A program made the position numbers and the translations under genes. A stretch of DNA of 37,554 bases. Origin: an uncultured Oscillospiraceae bacterium. GTDB taxonomy: Bacteria; Bacillota; Clostridia; Oscillospirales; Oscillospiraceae. Location: assembly GCA_947628315.1 (NCBI GenBank), contig CANQZJ010000018.1, positions 1 through 37,554 of the forward strand, given 5' to 3'. The notes below the pieces were generated by a model that was given only the letters and a program-made list of their open reading frames with translations, was not told the DNA's origin and did not search any database. Position 1 is the stretch's first letter, and each line of letters starts with the position of its first letter. Positions 16,701 to 25,302 of this stretch are shown here, in pieces.

Positions 16701-17048
16701 TCATGCGTCCTCGTCGTCATCGTCCAGCAGGACGATGAGATTTTCGGGATATTCCTCCGCCATGGACTGGAGGTAGACCATCATGCCTGTCAGCAGGTTC
16801 TGGCAGGTGTGCTCGTTGGTCTGGCTCAGCCCGGAGGGGAGTCTCAGCGAGAGCGCGGCGCTTTTCGGTCTGGCCTTCACGGCCGCCTCCAGCCCCAGCA
16901 CCTCGTTGATGGTACACTCCACCAGTCCGGCCGCGGCGGAGACGGCGGCGCACACGATGTCGCTGCCCGCCTCAGCGTAGCCGCTGTGGCCCTTGGCGGT
17001 AAAGCCGTCGATGCGGCGATCCGCCCGGTGGAACGTAACGGTGGTCAT
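16701..17048 (-). CDS. prp: Ribosomal-processing cysteine protease Prp
   Basis: A 115-residue cysteine protease that removes the N-terminal extension of bL27. The catalytic pair is visible as [18 protein letters not shown]: His21 and Cys33. The gene sits between rplU and rpmA as in other Firmicutes, 5 bases after the rplU stop with GAGG inside the rplU end as ribosome site. The acidic C-terminus DDDDEDA is short and unusual but does not affect the call. Confidence 0.95.
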   Translation of the reverse strand: MTTVTFHRADRRIDGFTAKGHSGYAEAGSDIVCAAVSAAAGLVECTINEVLGLEAAVKARPKSAALSLRLPSGLSQTNEHTCQNLLTGMMVYLQSMAEEYPENLIVLLDDDDEDA

Positions 17049-17053
17049 AAGCC

Positions 17054-17365
17054 TCAGGCCTTGACCGCGGTGATCTCCACCTTGGTGTAGGGCTGACGAT
17101 GGCCCTGACGCCGGCGGTAGTTCTTCTTGGGCTTGTACTTGAACACCAGGATCTTCTTGCCCTTGCCGTTCTTCACCACGTTGGCGGTCACGGAGGCGCC
17201 GGCCACGGTGGGGGCACCGAAGGTGGCCTTATCCCCGTCGATGACGGCCAGGACCTTGTCGAAGGTGACGGACTCGCCGGCCTCGGCGTTCAGCTTCTCG
17301 ATGTAGAGGACATCGCCCTCGGTCACCTTGTACTGCTTGCCGCCGGTCTCGATGATTGCGTGCAT
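17054..17365 (-). CDS. rplU: Ribosomal protein bL21
   Basis: A 103-residue 50S protein binding 23S rRNA. It starts [25 protein letters not shown] and ends with the conserved [19 protein letters not shown]. The frame is open 37 codons further upstream, but that region is the leader and promoter. It is first gene of rplU-prp-rpmA, with a near-consensus promoter and a ~95-base leader. Confidence 0.97.
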   Translation of the reverse strand: MHAIIETGGKQYKVTEGDVLYIEKLNAEAGESVTFDKVLAVIDGDKATFGAPTVAGASVTANVVKNGKGKKILVFKYKPKKNYRRRQGHRQPYTKVEITAVKA

Positions 17366-17460
17366 TGCTTGCACCTGCCTTTCCTTTATTACGGGCTCGC
17401 TGTCGGGGGCGGGGATCACTCCCTCTTGCCTGTGGACACACCACACCCATTCAAAGCGGC
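17366..17460 (-). promoter_or_regulatory. rplU 5' leader, possible L21 autoregulatory RNA
   Basis: About 95 transcribed bases precede rplU. Small hairpins are visible on the minus strand, TGTGG-TGTGT-CCACA and GGG-AGTGAT-CCC. Firmicute rplU genes often carry an L21-binding leader at this position. I cannot match the covariance model by eye, so the identity rests mainly on position. Confidence 0.4.
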
Positions 17461-17466
17461 TTTGAT

Positions 17467-17495
17467 AGTATAACAAAGCGGAAATCCCGTGTCAA
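17467..17495 (-). promoter_or_regulatory. SigA-type promoter for rplU-prp-rpmA
   Basis: Minus strand TTGACA (17490-17495, perfect), 17-base spacer, TATACT (17467-17472, one mismatch). It begins 20 bases after the hemZ stop, with no terminator seen between. Confidence 0.9.
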
Positions 17496-17514
17496 GGGGT
17501 TTTCCTTGCGTTTT

Positions 17515-19005
17515 TCAAAGTTTTTTCGCCAGCTCCGCCTGGAACTCCGCCGCCTCACGCTTGGCGGCAACCAGCTTATCCCAGGCGTGCAGATATTCGT
17601 GGGGGTATTTTGGGTTGGTGATGCGCCTGATGTACCCCGTCGCCGGATCCACCAGCTTGGTGACGCCCCCCGCCCCCAGGGACAGCACCGATTGCAGTTC
17701 CTCCATCATGATGACGTTGTAGGCGCACTCGGTTCCCGGCAAACACCAGCCCACGTTCTCGAAGGAGCCGGACATATACTTCTGCCGGTAGAGGTAATAG
17801 GGCCGGTACCCCGCCCCCCGGAGACGCCCCTCCGCCAGCTCCAGCATGGCGGCCACATCCTCCGGGGCGCAGAGAGCGCCCCCCTGCTCGGTGAGGCGGG
17901 AGCCCTTTTTCAGCGCCAGGGTGTGGACGGTGATGTTGGCGGGAGCCATCGCCAGCACCTTGTCCAGCGTCCGGGCGAAGCCCGCCACCGTGTCGGTGGG
18001 CAGGCCGGCGATGAGATCCATGTTCACCAGCCCGCCGAAGTGTTCGCCCGCCAGGGACATGGCCTCCTCGATCTGGGCGGCGGTGTGGGCCCGGCCCATG
18101 GCGGCCAAAACGCTGTCCTCCATAGACTGCGGGTTGATTGAAATGCGATTTATACCGTGGGTTTTCAAAACCGTCAGCTTTCCCCCCGTAATGGTGTCCG
18201 GCCGGCCCGCCTCCACGGTGAACTCGCCGCATTTCTCCATGGGGAGGTGTTCCTCGACGGCGGACAGCACCCGATCCATCTGCTCCGCGGTCAGGGTAGT
18301 GGGGGTGCCGCCCCCCATGTACGCGGTGGACACGTGGAGGCCGTGGGCTTTCATCTGCTTTCCGGCCTCTTCGATCTCCCGGCAGAGCAGATCCACATAG
18401 GGCTCCACCATGCCCAGCGCCCCCTTCACGTCGGCGGAGATGAAAGAACAGTAGGCGCACCGGCTGGGGCAGAAGGGGATGCCCACATACAGGGACAGGC
18501 CGTCCTTGGGGAGTTTATTTCGGATGGACAGCGCCGTCTCGGCGCACTCCATAGCCAGCTCGGCGCGGCTCTCCCCCACCCGGTACAGCCCGGTGAGAAC
18601 GGCTTTGGCCTCCTCCCGGCTTGCCCCGGCGGCCATCCGGCGGGTGGGGAGCTTCACGGGCCGCACCCCGGTGAGGGCCCCCCAGGGGGGCTCCGAGCCC
18701 CGGGCCTTCACCCCGGCGTCGTAGAACGCCATCCGCAGGATGCGCTGTTTCACCCGGTCGTCGGCAAGGCCGCCGGTGAGCTCATCCACAGACGCCCGCC
18801 GCTCCCCGGTGCAGGTCTTGCCCTCCCACCGGAGGACGGCGGAGGCGATCAGCTCCCCCTCCCGCTCGTCCAGGGACAGCACAAGAGAGGGCGAACCGAC
18901 CTCCGGCCCGCCCTCGGGATACTCCGCCTTCTGTCCGGGAAAGAGGGTGAACAGCATCTCCTGGACGGCGTAGGCGTACGAATGTCCCCGCAGATACAGC
19001 TTCAT
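17515..19005 (-). CDS. hemZ: HemZ-type radical SAM coproporphyrinogen dehydrogenase
   Basis: A 496-residue radical SAM protein. The N-terminal ~165 residues match the extra domain of HemZ. The radical SAM cluster motif is GIPFCPSRCAYCSF with Cys179, Cys183 and Cys186; MGGGTPTTL and the NPQSMEDSVLAAMGR region follow, then the HemN-like C-terminal part (VGWCLPGTECAYN). Family members convert coproporphyrinogen III to protoporphyrinogen IX without oxygen, or act as related heme-handling proteins; no other heme gene is nearby, so the catalytic role is inferred. Its ATG overlaps the MBL stop (ATGA). Confidence 0.9.
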   Translation of the reverse strand: MKLYLRGHSYAYAVQEMLFTLFPGQKAEYPEGGPEVGSPSLVLSLDEREGELIASAVLRWEGKTCTGERRASVDELTGGLADDRVKQRILRMAFYDAGVKARGSEPPWGALTGVRPVKLPTRRMAAGASREEAKAVLTGLYRVGESRAELAMECAETALSIRNKLPKDGLSLYVGIPFCPSRCAYCSFISADVKGALGMVEPYVDLLCREIEEAGKQMKAHGLHVSTAYMGGGTPTTLTAEQMDRVLSAVEEHLPMEKCGEFTVEAGRPDTITGGKLTVLKTHGINRISINPQSMEDSVLAAMGRAHTAAQIEEAMSLAGEHFGGLVNMDLIAGLPTDTVAGFARTLDKVLAMAPANITVHTLALKKGSRLTEQGGALCAPEDVAAMLELAEGRLRGAGYRPYYLYRQKYMSGSFENVGWCLPGTECAYNVIMMEELQSVLSLGAGGVTKLVDPATGYIRRITNPKYPHEYLHAWDKLVAAKREAAEFQAELAKKL

Positions 19006-19634
19006 ACGCCCTTCATCGCCGCCCGGAGGAACGGGTTGTAATTCCGCTCGTGCTCCAGGGTGGACTGTCCCTCATGGCCGGGGCACACGGTGTAGTCGTC
19101 CGCCAGCTCCCCCAGCCGCTTCAGGGAGGCCATCAGCTGGCCGCCGTCGCCGCCGGGCAGGTCGGTGCGGCCGGCGGACTCGTTGAACAGCGTGTCGCCG
19201 GTGAACAGCACGTCCCCCGCCTCCAGGGTCACCGAGCCGGGGGTGTGGCCGGGGGTCTCCAGCACTTTGATGTCCACCCCCGCCACGGTGAGGGTACCCC
19301 CCTCTTTGTAGGTGCGGATGTTCCCGAAGGAGGCCACCGAGGGGAAGGTCTCGCCGAACACGGCGACGGTGTCCCCCTCCCCCAGGTCGGCGGGGTGGCA
19401 GTAGACGGGCAGCTCCGGCCAGCTCTCCCGCAGGTCGGGGATACCCAGGATGTGGTCGAAGTGGCCGTGGGTCAGCAGGATGGCCTCCGGCTCCAGGCCC
19501 CGCTCCTTCAGCCACGCGGCCACCTTTTCCCCGCTGTCGCCGGGATCCACGATGCCGCAGGTCTTGTTCCCGTCCGCCCGGAAGATATAGCAGTTGGTGC
19601 CGATGGCGCCCAGCCGCATCACGTTGATCTCCAT
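19002..19634 (-). CDS. MBL-fold metallo-hydrolase (glyoxalase II-like)
   Basis: A 210-residue metallo-beta-lactamase-fold hydrolase. The metal motif THGHFDH lies in LLTHGHFDHILG (about 55-66); ETPGHTPGSV supplies the next histidine, FTGDTLF the bridging aspartate and CPGHEGQSTLEHERNYNPF the C-terminal histidine. This is the YqgX/GloB-like pattern seen beside hemZ in clostridia. The substrate is probably a thioester or similar small molecule. GGGGGGAG precedes the ATG, and the gene is coupled to hemZ by a four-base overlap. Confidence 0.88.
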   Translation of the reverse strand: MEINVMRLGAIGTNCYIFRADGNKTCGIVDPGDSGEKVAAWLKERGLEPEAILLTHGHFDHILGIPDLRESWPELPVYCHPADLGEGDTVAVFGETFPSVASFGNIRTYKEGGTLTVAGVDIKVLETPGHTPGSVTLEAGDVLFTGDTLFNESAGRTDLPGGDGGQLMASLKRLGELADDYTVCPGHEGQSTLEHERNYNPFLRAAMKGV

Positions 19635-19647
19635 AGATGCTCCCCCC

Positions 19648-20238
19648 TCAGCTCCCCTGCTTTTCCAGGAAATAGGACGCCTCCATGTCCGCCGTCGCCA
19701 GGGCGAAGGCCAGCGGGTACTGCTGGAGGGCCTGACCCACCATTTTGTTGTCCTCCGGGCCGGAGAACCCCATGTGCCAGCGGATGGCCATGGCCTCCTC
19801 CCGGGACAGCCGCATGAACCCGGACACGATGTACACCGACTTCTCCCCGTGGCCGTAGGGCAGCTTGTCCTCGTAGAAGAAGGTGGGTACCTTCTCCCAC
19901 TTGCCGGTAGCGTCGTCCTTCACGTTGCGGGTGCCGGCCTTGTAGCAGCCGATCTTGCACAGGTCGTGGAGCAGGCCCACGATGGCCACCGACTCCATAT
20001 CGTAGTCCAGGCCGTAGACCTCCTTCACCCGCTGCCGCTCCAGGTACGCCTCCAGGCACCGGAACACGTTGACGCTGTGGTCGCACAGGCCGCCGGCGTA
20101 GGCCCCGTGGTACTTGGCGGAGGCCGGCGCGGTGAAAAAGTCGCTCCTGTCGGTCAGGTACTCCAGCAGCTCCGCCGCGCCCTCCCGGTGGATATACTGA
20201 TTGTAAATTTCAACGAATTCTTCACGTCCTGGCATCAT
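19648..20238 (-). CDS. HD-domain hydrolase
   Basis: A 196-residue HD-superfamily protein. Candidate metal ligands are in GGLCDHSVNV, LLHDLCKIG (the HD pair), a YGHGEKS histidine and IRWHMGFSG. The layout resembles HD phosphohydrolases acting on nucleotides. I use the ATG at 20238, with AAAGGGGA five bases upstream, rather than the TTG at 20253; the second ATG at 20235 is equally possible. It heads HD > MBL > hemZ, with 13 bases to the MBL gene. Confidence 0.85.
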   Translation of the reverse strand: MMPGREEFVEIYNQYIHREGAAELLEYLTDRSDFFTAPASAKYHGAYAGGLCDHSVNVFRCLEAYLERQRVKEVYGLDYDMESVAIVGLLHDLCKIGCYKAGTRNVKDDATGKWEKVPTFFYEDKLPYGHGEKSVYIVSGFMRLSREEAMAIRWHMGFSGPEDNKMVGQALQQYPLAFALATADMEASYFLEKQGS

Positions 20239-20267
20239 ATTTTCCCCTTTCAAACCGCTTTTGCATC

Positions 20268-20296
20268 AGTATACCAGAAAAATCCGCCGTTGGAAA
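20268..20296 (-). promoter_or_regulatory. Extended -10 promoter for HD-MBL-hemZ
   Basis: Minus strand TGG-TATACT (-10 at 20268-20273, extended TGn), with TTTCCA at 20291-20296 after a 17-base spacer as a weak -35. Confidence 0.65.
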
Positions 20297-20310
20297 GGGG
20301 CTGATCCACG

Positions 20311-20340
20311 AAAAGAGCCGGACGGTCTCCCGTCCGGCTC
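20311..20340 (-). terminator. Terminator of the GntR-ABC-VanY-VanZ operon
   Basis: Stem GAGCCGGACGG / CCGTCCGGCTC with TCTC loop (plus-strand letters, 20315-20340), followed on the minus strand by TTTT. It begins 15 bases after the VanZ stop. Confidence 0.85.
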
Positions 20341-20354
20341 ATGTATTTTCTCTG

Positions 20355-21788
20355 CTATCTCAGCGCCGGCACGAACACCGAGTCGAACCCCAGGTCTTCG
20401 ATCCCGAAGGCGTACACCGGCTGATAGAACCCCTTGGTGTCCGCCCGGTACTCCAGGGCGCAGGCGGTCACCCGGATCTTGTTGCGGGCGTACTCCCTCG
20501 CCCAGTATTCCAGATACTCGCTGTCGGAGCACCGGCCCTTTTGGAGCCGCCGGTACGCCTCCTCCGGGGTGAGGACGGCCTCTTGTTTTGCCAGGCCGCA
20601 CACCGCCAAACTGTTTTCGATCTCCACGATCTCCCCCGCCCCGTTCACCCGGCAGCGGAGGATCCCGGTGGTCAAGGTGTCCCCCTTCACATCACCCGCC
20701 GCCTCGAATTTATGCCAGCCGTCCCCCTCATACCCGAAGGTCACGTGATCCGGCACGTCGATGTCAAAGGCGGTCAGCTTCTCCCGCAGCTCCGCCTCGG
20801 ACAGCTCGCCGTAGACGGCCCCCGTCCCGTCGGAAAGCTGGTGGGCGCCGTAGTAGCTGTCGTACTCATAGGATCGGTCGGCCAGTTCCACCTTCAGGAA
20901 GAAATCCGCGTGGTTGGAATACATCGAAGTCCCGTCGTAATAGTCGGCGTCAAAGTAATATTCAGGCGGGCGGCTCTCGGTGTCCACCCCCAGCCGTTGG
21001 GCGAACCCGTAGGCAAAGGCGTCGCAGGCGGCCCGGTCGTAGGCCCCCAGGCAATAATACACCCCGGCGGTCTCCCCCGCCTGGGGCAGCTCACAGTCCA
21101 GGATCCAGGCCGCGCCGGAGAGGTTCGCGTCAAAAACGGGGGCGTCGGCCAGATTGCCGTAGGGCTGGAGGTAATAGGCCGCGAAGGTGCCGCCCAAAAC
21201 CGCCGCCGCCAGCACCGGCAGCGCCGCGCAGGCCCCGGCCAGGGCGGGCTTTTTGTCCACGAGGTACAGCGCCGTCATGCACAGGCACCAGCCCACCATG
21301 GTTCCCAGGGTGTTGCAGAACAGGTCGTCCACGTCGGCCATGCCCAGGGCCCCCACGTACTGGACGGCCTCCACCGCCAGCGACAGGCCCAGCCCCGCCG
21401 CCAGAGCGGCGTACCACCGGCGGAAGGGCCTCCACACCAGGGGCAGCAGCACCCCCAGGGGCATGAACATGGCGGTGTTCAGCAAGGGGTTCAGCCAGAT
21501 TTGCAGGGAAAACTTGTTCCACGCCTCCCGGAAGGCCCGGAACAGGTGGAAATTGTATCCCCCGCCTCCGATCCCACCGATTCCCACCATGCGCCGCAGG
21601 GTGAGGGAGAGCATGGCGGCCAGCCAAGCGCACAGCAGGGCAAAGGCGATCACCTTTCCCCAGGAAATGGGCCGCTTTCTGAGCTTGCAGCACAGCACAG
21701 CCGCCGCGCCGCCCAGAACGGCGGCCACAACCGCCGGGCCCACTACGCCCTTCAGCAGATAGAAGATCAGGTGGATAAAGTCATGCAT
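20355..21788 (-). CDS. VanZ-family membrane protein with large extracytoplasmic C-terminal domain
   Basis: A 477-residue protein. Residues 1-200 are a VanZ domain with about five membrane segments and the hallmark stretches NPLLNTAMFMPLGVLLPL and EAVQYVGALGMADVDDLFCNTLGTMVGW. The remaining ~270 residues, after a last membrane segment near 190-210, are soluble and Tyr/Asp-rich (EYYFDADYYDGTSMYSNHAD), unlike stand-alone VanZ proteins of about 160-200 residues. VanZ of Tn1546 raises teicoplanin resistance by an unclear mechanism. This gene lies 47 bases after a VanY-like gene and ends the operon. AGGAGAGG precedes the ATG. I do not recognise the C-terminal domain. Confidence 0.82.
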   Translation of the reverse strand: MHDFIHLIFYLLKGVVGPAVVAAVLGGAAAVLCCKLRKRPISWGKVIAFALLCAWLAAMLSLTLRRMVGIGGIGGGGYNFHLFRAFREAWNKFSLQIWLNPLLNTAMFMPLGVLLPLVWRPFRRWYAALAAGLGLSLAVEAVQYVGALGMADVDDLFCNTLGTMVGWCLCMTALYLVDKKPALAGACAALPVLAAAVLGGTFAAYYLQPYGNLADAPVFDANLSGAAWILDCELPQAGETAGVYYCLGAYDRAACDAFAYGFAQRLGVDTESRPPEYYFDADYYDGTSMYSNHADFFLKVELADRSYEYDSYYGAHQLSDGTGAVYGELSEAELREKLTAFDIDVPDHVTFGYEGDGWHKFEAAGDVKGDTLTTGILRCRVNGAGEIVEIENSLAVCGLAKQEAVLTPEEAYRRLQKGRCSDSEYLEYWAREYARNKIRVTACALEYRADTKGFYQPVYAFGIEDLGFDSVFVPALR

Positions 21789-21835
21789 ACGCCTCTCCTG
21801 TTTGTAATAATCCGCTTATCCATTGCAGATCGTAT

Positions 21836-22537
21836 TCACGCCGCCCGGTCTCCGTCCAGATACTCGATATACTCCTCCAGGCAGAGGCCCAGCTCCTCCA
21901 TCTCCTCCGCGGCCTCTGTCCCCACGTAGCGGTAGTGCCACGGCTCGTTGGAGATGCCGGTGATCTCCGTCTTATCCGGGGGATAGCGGCGCACAAAGCC
22001 GTACTCACAGGCGTGCTCCGCCAGCCATGTGTACACCTGGTCTCCGGTGGACAAAGCCGTGTCCGGGTTGATGTCCACCGCCAGCCCCAGCTGGTGCTCG
22101 CTGGTGCCGGGGATGGCCACCCACTGTTCGGCCAGTTCTCTTGACTCGCTCCGGGAATACCCCTGGTCACGGTACTGGGCCACGCGGTCGTCCATCAACT
22201 CCTGCTGCTCCTCCTGGGAGCGCCAGCCGTCCCGCACCACGGGGTACACGCCCTGATCCCGCATATCGTCGAACATCTCCTGCAAAGCGGGATAGATGCG
22301 CTCGTCCACCTGGATCCCGTTGGTCAGGGTGACCAGCTCCGGGTCCCAGCCCTCGGGCAGGGAGTGGTCCCGGTTCACCAGCACCAGCTCCCAGCCGTGG
22401 TCCATGGAGGCCGCCGGGGGCCGGGGCGGGCTCCCCCCGATGAGGAACGCGCCCAGCGCCAGCACCACTGCCAGCGCCCCGATCCAGAGGGGGGCCCTGC
22501 TCCGGCGGCTGTGCCGCCTCGTCCGTCTCTCGTTCAT
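21836..22537 (-). CDS. VanY-like D-alanyl-D-alanine carboxypeptidase (M15B)
   Basis: A 233-residue peptidase with a basic N-terminus and one membrane anchor (about 17-34), so the catalytic domain is outside. The zinc motif SxHxxGxAxD is SEHQLGLAVD (146-155; His148, Asp155), and the second histidine is in EPWHYRYVG (His201). VRDGWRSQEEQQELMDD is the substrate-side loop. The enzyme should trim terminal D-Ala from peptidoglycan stems, which lowers targets for glycopeptides or tailors cross-linking. It follows the ABC permease by 22 bases, in a GntR-controlled operon. No vanH, vanA or vanX gene is present. Confidence 0.92.
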   Translation of the reverse strand: MNERRTRRHSRRSRAPLWIGALAVVLALGAFLIGGSPPRPPAASMDHGWELVLVNRDHSLPEGWDPELVTLTNGIQVDERIYPALQEMFDDMRDQGVYPVVRDGWRSQEEQQELMDDRVAQYRDQGYSRSESRELAEQWVAIPGTSEHQLGLAVDINPDTALSTGDQVYTWLAEHACEYGFVRRYPPDKTEITGISNEPWHYRYVGTEAAEEMEELGLCLEEYIEYLDGDRAA

Positions 22538-22559
22538 GGGGTCAGGTCACTCCTTTGCA

Positions 22560-24425
22560 TTATCCCAACACCTGCTCCGTCCCCGTAAACCCCTCGTGCT
22601 CCAGGTAAGCGGGGATGAGCCGCTCCAGCACGGCCAGGGTCTCCGTGGCCGTGTCGGCCACCGGGATCTCCACATTTCCGGCGCGGAGCCCGGTGTCGCC
22701 CTCATAGACGAAGTTGAGGGTGCGGAGGGTCTCCGGGTACTGCCCCACGTGGAACTGCCCCAGCCGGCCGGCGGCGAAGTCGGCCTTGGCCGCCGTCAGC
22801 AGGGCGCGGGCGTCCACGCCGTCAAAGGTCATCTGGCCGTAGATCCGGCCGTATTCATATTCGGGGGTGGGCTCGGCGTCCCCGTCCTCCTCTTCGCTGT
22901 TCCACCAGTCCCGGTTGGTATAATCCACATAGATCAGTTGATCCTCCGGCTCATGGAACCCGTAACGCTCCTCCATCAGCGCCGGGTCGCTGTAGACGCG
23001 CTCCAGCGCCCAGGCGGGGGAGCCCTCCTGCCCTGTCAGGGCGGAGTCGATGGAGAAATAGTAGCTCCGGCTCAGGGTTCCGCCGGACTTCAGGTGGTAG
23101 ACCAGCGTCAGTTTCGTGGAGCCGCTGGTATCGTTGGGCGCGGTGGGCGCGCTTCCACTGTCCCGCTGATCCACCGCCGCCCGGTGGAGGATGATGAGGT
23201 CCGCGATCCGCTCCGGGTCGTCGGTCTCGAATCCGGTATAGTTGCCCTTGTCCCAGCTGCTGTACAGATCGGGCACAGTGACGCTCGCCACGTTGGAGGC
23301 GTCCGGGACGCGGGTCTCGTACCCGGTGAGGTCGAAGCACACCACGGCGAACAGGGCGCAGAACACCAGCCCCATCACCGCCGGGCCCTTCCACTTTTTG
23401 AACACCCTAAAGCTCTTGTCCAGGATCATCTGAGCGATGAAGCAGCCCGCCACCGCCCAGACCACCGAGGCGGCGATCCACACCTCGGTGGTCTCCCCAA
23501 GGATCAGGGCGGTGACCCAGCCGAAGAACAGCCCCGCGCAGAAGGACACGCTGTACTTGAACACCGGCTTCATGGGGGCCACGGCCACCACGTCCCCGGC
23601 GGTCTCCAGCCGGCGTTTGCGGTACAGCAGGAAGGCCGCCGCCGTCAGCACCAGGGCCGCCCCGGCGTAGACCGCCAGCGTCCCGCCGCCCTGGAGGGCG
23701 ACCTCCGAGACTTTGCTGGGGGGAATGGTGATCTCGATGTCCACGTTGTAGGCGATCCGGTAGGTGGGGGTGAGCCACTCCGCCGCCAGGGGCAGGATGC
23801 CCCCGAACCGGTAATACCCGTAATAGAACTGGGAGCAGATGAACTCGAACATCATGATAAGGGCGGCGGCCAGGGCGTTGAAGATGGCGTAGAACGCGGG
23901 CAAAGCCAGGATGTGCCCGGCGAACATGCCGCAGAACACCGCGAAGGAGTAGAAGAAGAACCCCTCGCCGAAGGCGATCAGCAGCCAGTACAGCGCCACC
24001 GTGAGGCAGTTGGCCCCGAAGGCCGCCCCCACCAGCAGGGTCAGCACCCCCACGATCAGGTCGGGCACCAGCAGGAAGGCCAGCCCCGCCAGGTAGTGGG
24101 TGAGGAACAGCCCCTCCCGCCGGACGGGCAGGGCGCCGAAGAAGTTGGCGGAGCGGCTGTTATAGAGGTGGCTGAACACCGCCATGGCCGCCAGGGGGGC
24201 AAAGACCACCGCCGCCGGCAGCAGCGCCTCGGCGGAGGAGGCCAGGATGTTCTCCGCCGTGTAGGCGTAATGGGCGAACTGGGGATCCAGCTCCTGGAGC
24301 TGCATCAGCATATTCAGGGGCAGGCACACCAGCCAGACCACCAGATAGGCCGCCCACACCGGCCAGTACCGGGCGACGGTCTTTTTGAATACCGTGCCGT
24401 TAAAGAACGATGTCCCGGACCGCAT
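22560..24425 (-). CDS. ABC transporter permease with extracytoplasmic C-terminal domain
   Basis: A 621-residue ABC-2-type permease. About nine hydrophobic segments occupy residues 20-360 (for example WPVWAAYLVVWLVCLPLNML and LLPAAVVFAPLAAMAVFSHL). The last ~255 residues are soluble and likely outside, containing YSSWDKGNYTGFETDDPERIADLIILH. The size and domain order fit permeases of GntR/YtrA-controlled exporters. Its ATG overlaps the ATPase gene by 26 bases, with GGGAGGGGAGGA as ribosome site, so the pair is translationally coupled. No substrate can be assigned; lipid-linked or peptide antibiotics are possible given VanY/VanZ downstream. Confidence 0.87.
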   Translation of the reverse strand: MRSGTSFFNGTVFKKTVARYWPVWAAYLVVWLVCLPLNMLMQLQELDPQFAHYAYTAENILASSAEALLPAAVVFAPLAAMAVFSHLYNSRSANFFGALPVRREGLFLTHYLAGLAFLLVPDLIVGVLTLLVGAAFGANCLTVALYWLLIAFGEGFFFYSFAVFCGMFAGHILALPAFYAIFNALAAALIMMFEFICSQFYYGYYRFGGILPLAAEWLTPTYRIAYNVDIEITIPPSKVSEVALQGGGTLAVYAGAALVLTAAAFLLYRKRRLETAGDVVAVAPMKPVFKYSVSFCAGLFFGWVTALILGETTEVWIAASVVWAVAGCFIAQMILDKSFRVFKKWKGPAVMGLVFCALFAVVCFDLTGYETRVPDASNVASVTVPDLYSSWDKGNYTGFETDDPERIADLIILHRAAVDQRDSGSAPTAPNDTSGSTKLTLVYHLKSGGTLSRSYYFSIDSALTGQEGSPAWALERVYSDPALMEERYGFHEPEDQLIYVDYTNRDWWNSEEEDGDAEPTPEYEYGRIYGQMTFDGVDARALLTAAKADFAAGRLGQFHVGQYPETLRTLNFVYEGDTGLRAGNVEIPVADTATETLAVLERLIPAYLEHEGFTGTEQVLG

Positions 24426-25302
24426 AGTCCTCCCCTCCCATCTCGTAAATGAAGATCTCCTCCAGCGTCAGGGGCAGGGCCTCCTGGAACAGGGGGTCAA
24501 GCTCCCGGAACCGCTCCTGCACCACCTCCGGGGTGCCCCGGACGATGTAGGTGTAGATGCGGCCCAGATTGGAGGTGTGCAAAATGCGCAGCCCCGCCGG
24601 CAGCTCCGGCGGCTCGCTGGTCTTAAAGGCGATCTGGAGCTTGACGATGCCCCCCTGCAATTCGCTGAGAGAGCGCTCCAGAGCCACTTTGCCGTGGGAC
24701 AGCAGCCCCACGTGGTCGCACACGTCCTCCAGCTCCCGCAGATTGTGGGAGGACACCAGCACCGTGGTGCCCCGCTCGGCCACGTCCCCCATGAGCAGAG
24801 ACCACACCTGCCGCCGCATCACCGGGTCAAGGCCGTCCACCGGCTCGTCCAGCAGCAGGTAGTCCGCCTTGCAGCTCAGCGCCAGCCAGAAGGCCGACTG
24901 CTTCTGCATCCCCTTGGACAGCCGGCGGATGGGCCGCCGCTCGTCCACCTCGGGGAAGGCCTCCCGGAGCTTTTGGTACCGCTCCATGTCAAAGGAGGGA
25001 TACAGCCCCTTGTAAAAGCGCATCATGTCCCTTGTGGAGGCGGAGCCGAACCAGTACACCTCGTCGGGGATGACGGCGATCCGCCGCTTGGCCGCCGGGT
25101 TCTCGTAGATAGGCGCCCCCTCCAGGGCGATGGTGCCCGAATCCTGCCGGTAGGCCCCGGACAGGTGGCGCAGGATGGTGGACTTGCCCGCCCCGTTGGG
25201 CCCCACCAGCCCGTAGATGGCCCCCTTGGGCACCGTCATGGTCAGCCCGTCCAGAGCGTGGAACCCGTCAAAGGTCTTGACCACGTTTTTCACTTCGATC
25301 AT
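24400..25302 (-). CDS. ABC transporter ATP-binding protein
   Basis: A 300-residue ATPase subunit. It has Walker A GPNGAGKST (about 34-42), signature RLSKGMQKQS (about 133-142; LSKGM in place of LSGGQ), Walker B YLLLDEPVDGLD and the H-loop LVSSHNL. The C-terminal 90 residues form a regulatory tail typical of drug/lantibiotic-type exporters. It begins by ATGA overlap with the GntR gene and overlaps the permease, so regulator, ATPase and permease form one translational unit. Confidence 0.93.
   Translation of the reverse strand: MIEVKNVVKTFDGFHALDGLTMTVPKGAIYGLVGPNGAGKSTILRHLSGAYRQDSGTIALEGAPIYENPAAKRRIAVIPDEVYWFGSASTRDMMRFYKGLYPSFDMERYQKLREAFPEVDERRPIRRLSKGMQKQSAFWLALSCKADYLLLDEPVDGLDPVMRRQVWSLLMGDVAERGTTVLVSSHNLRELEDVCDHVGLLSHGKVALERSLSELQGGIVKLQIAFKTSEPPELPAGLRILHTSNLGRIYTYIVRGTPEVVQERFRELDPLFQEALPLTLEEIFIYEMGGEDYAVRDIVL

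Noticed and set aside
20355-22537. A classic vancomycin-resistance cluster
   Set aside because: VanY- and VanZ-like genes are present, but no vanR, vanS, vanH, ligase or vanX; calling this vancomycin resistance would overstate it.
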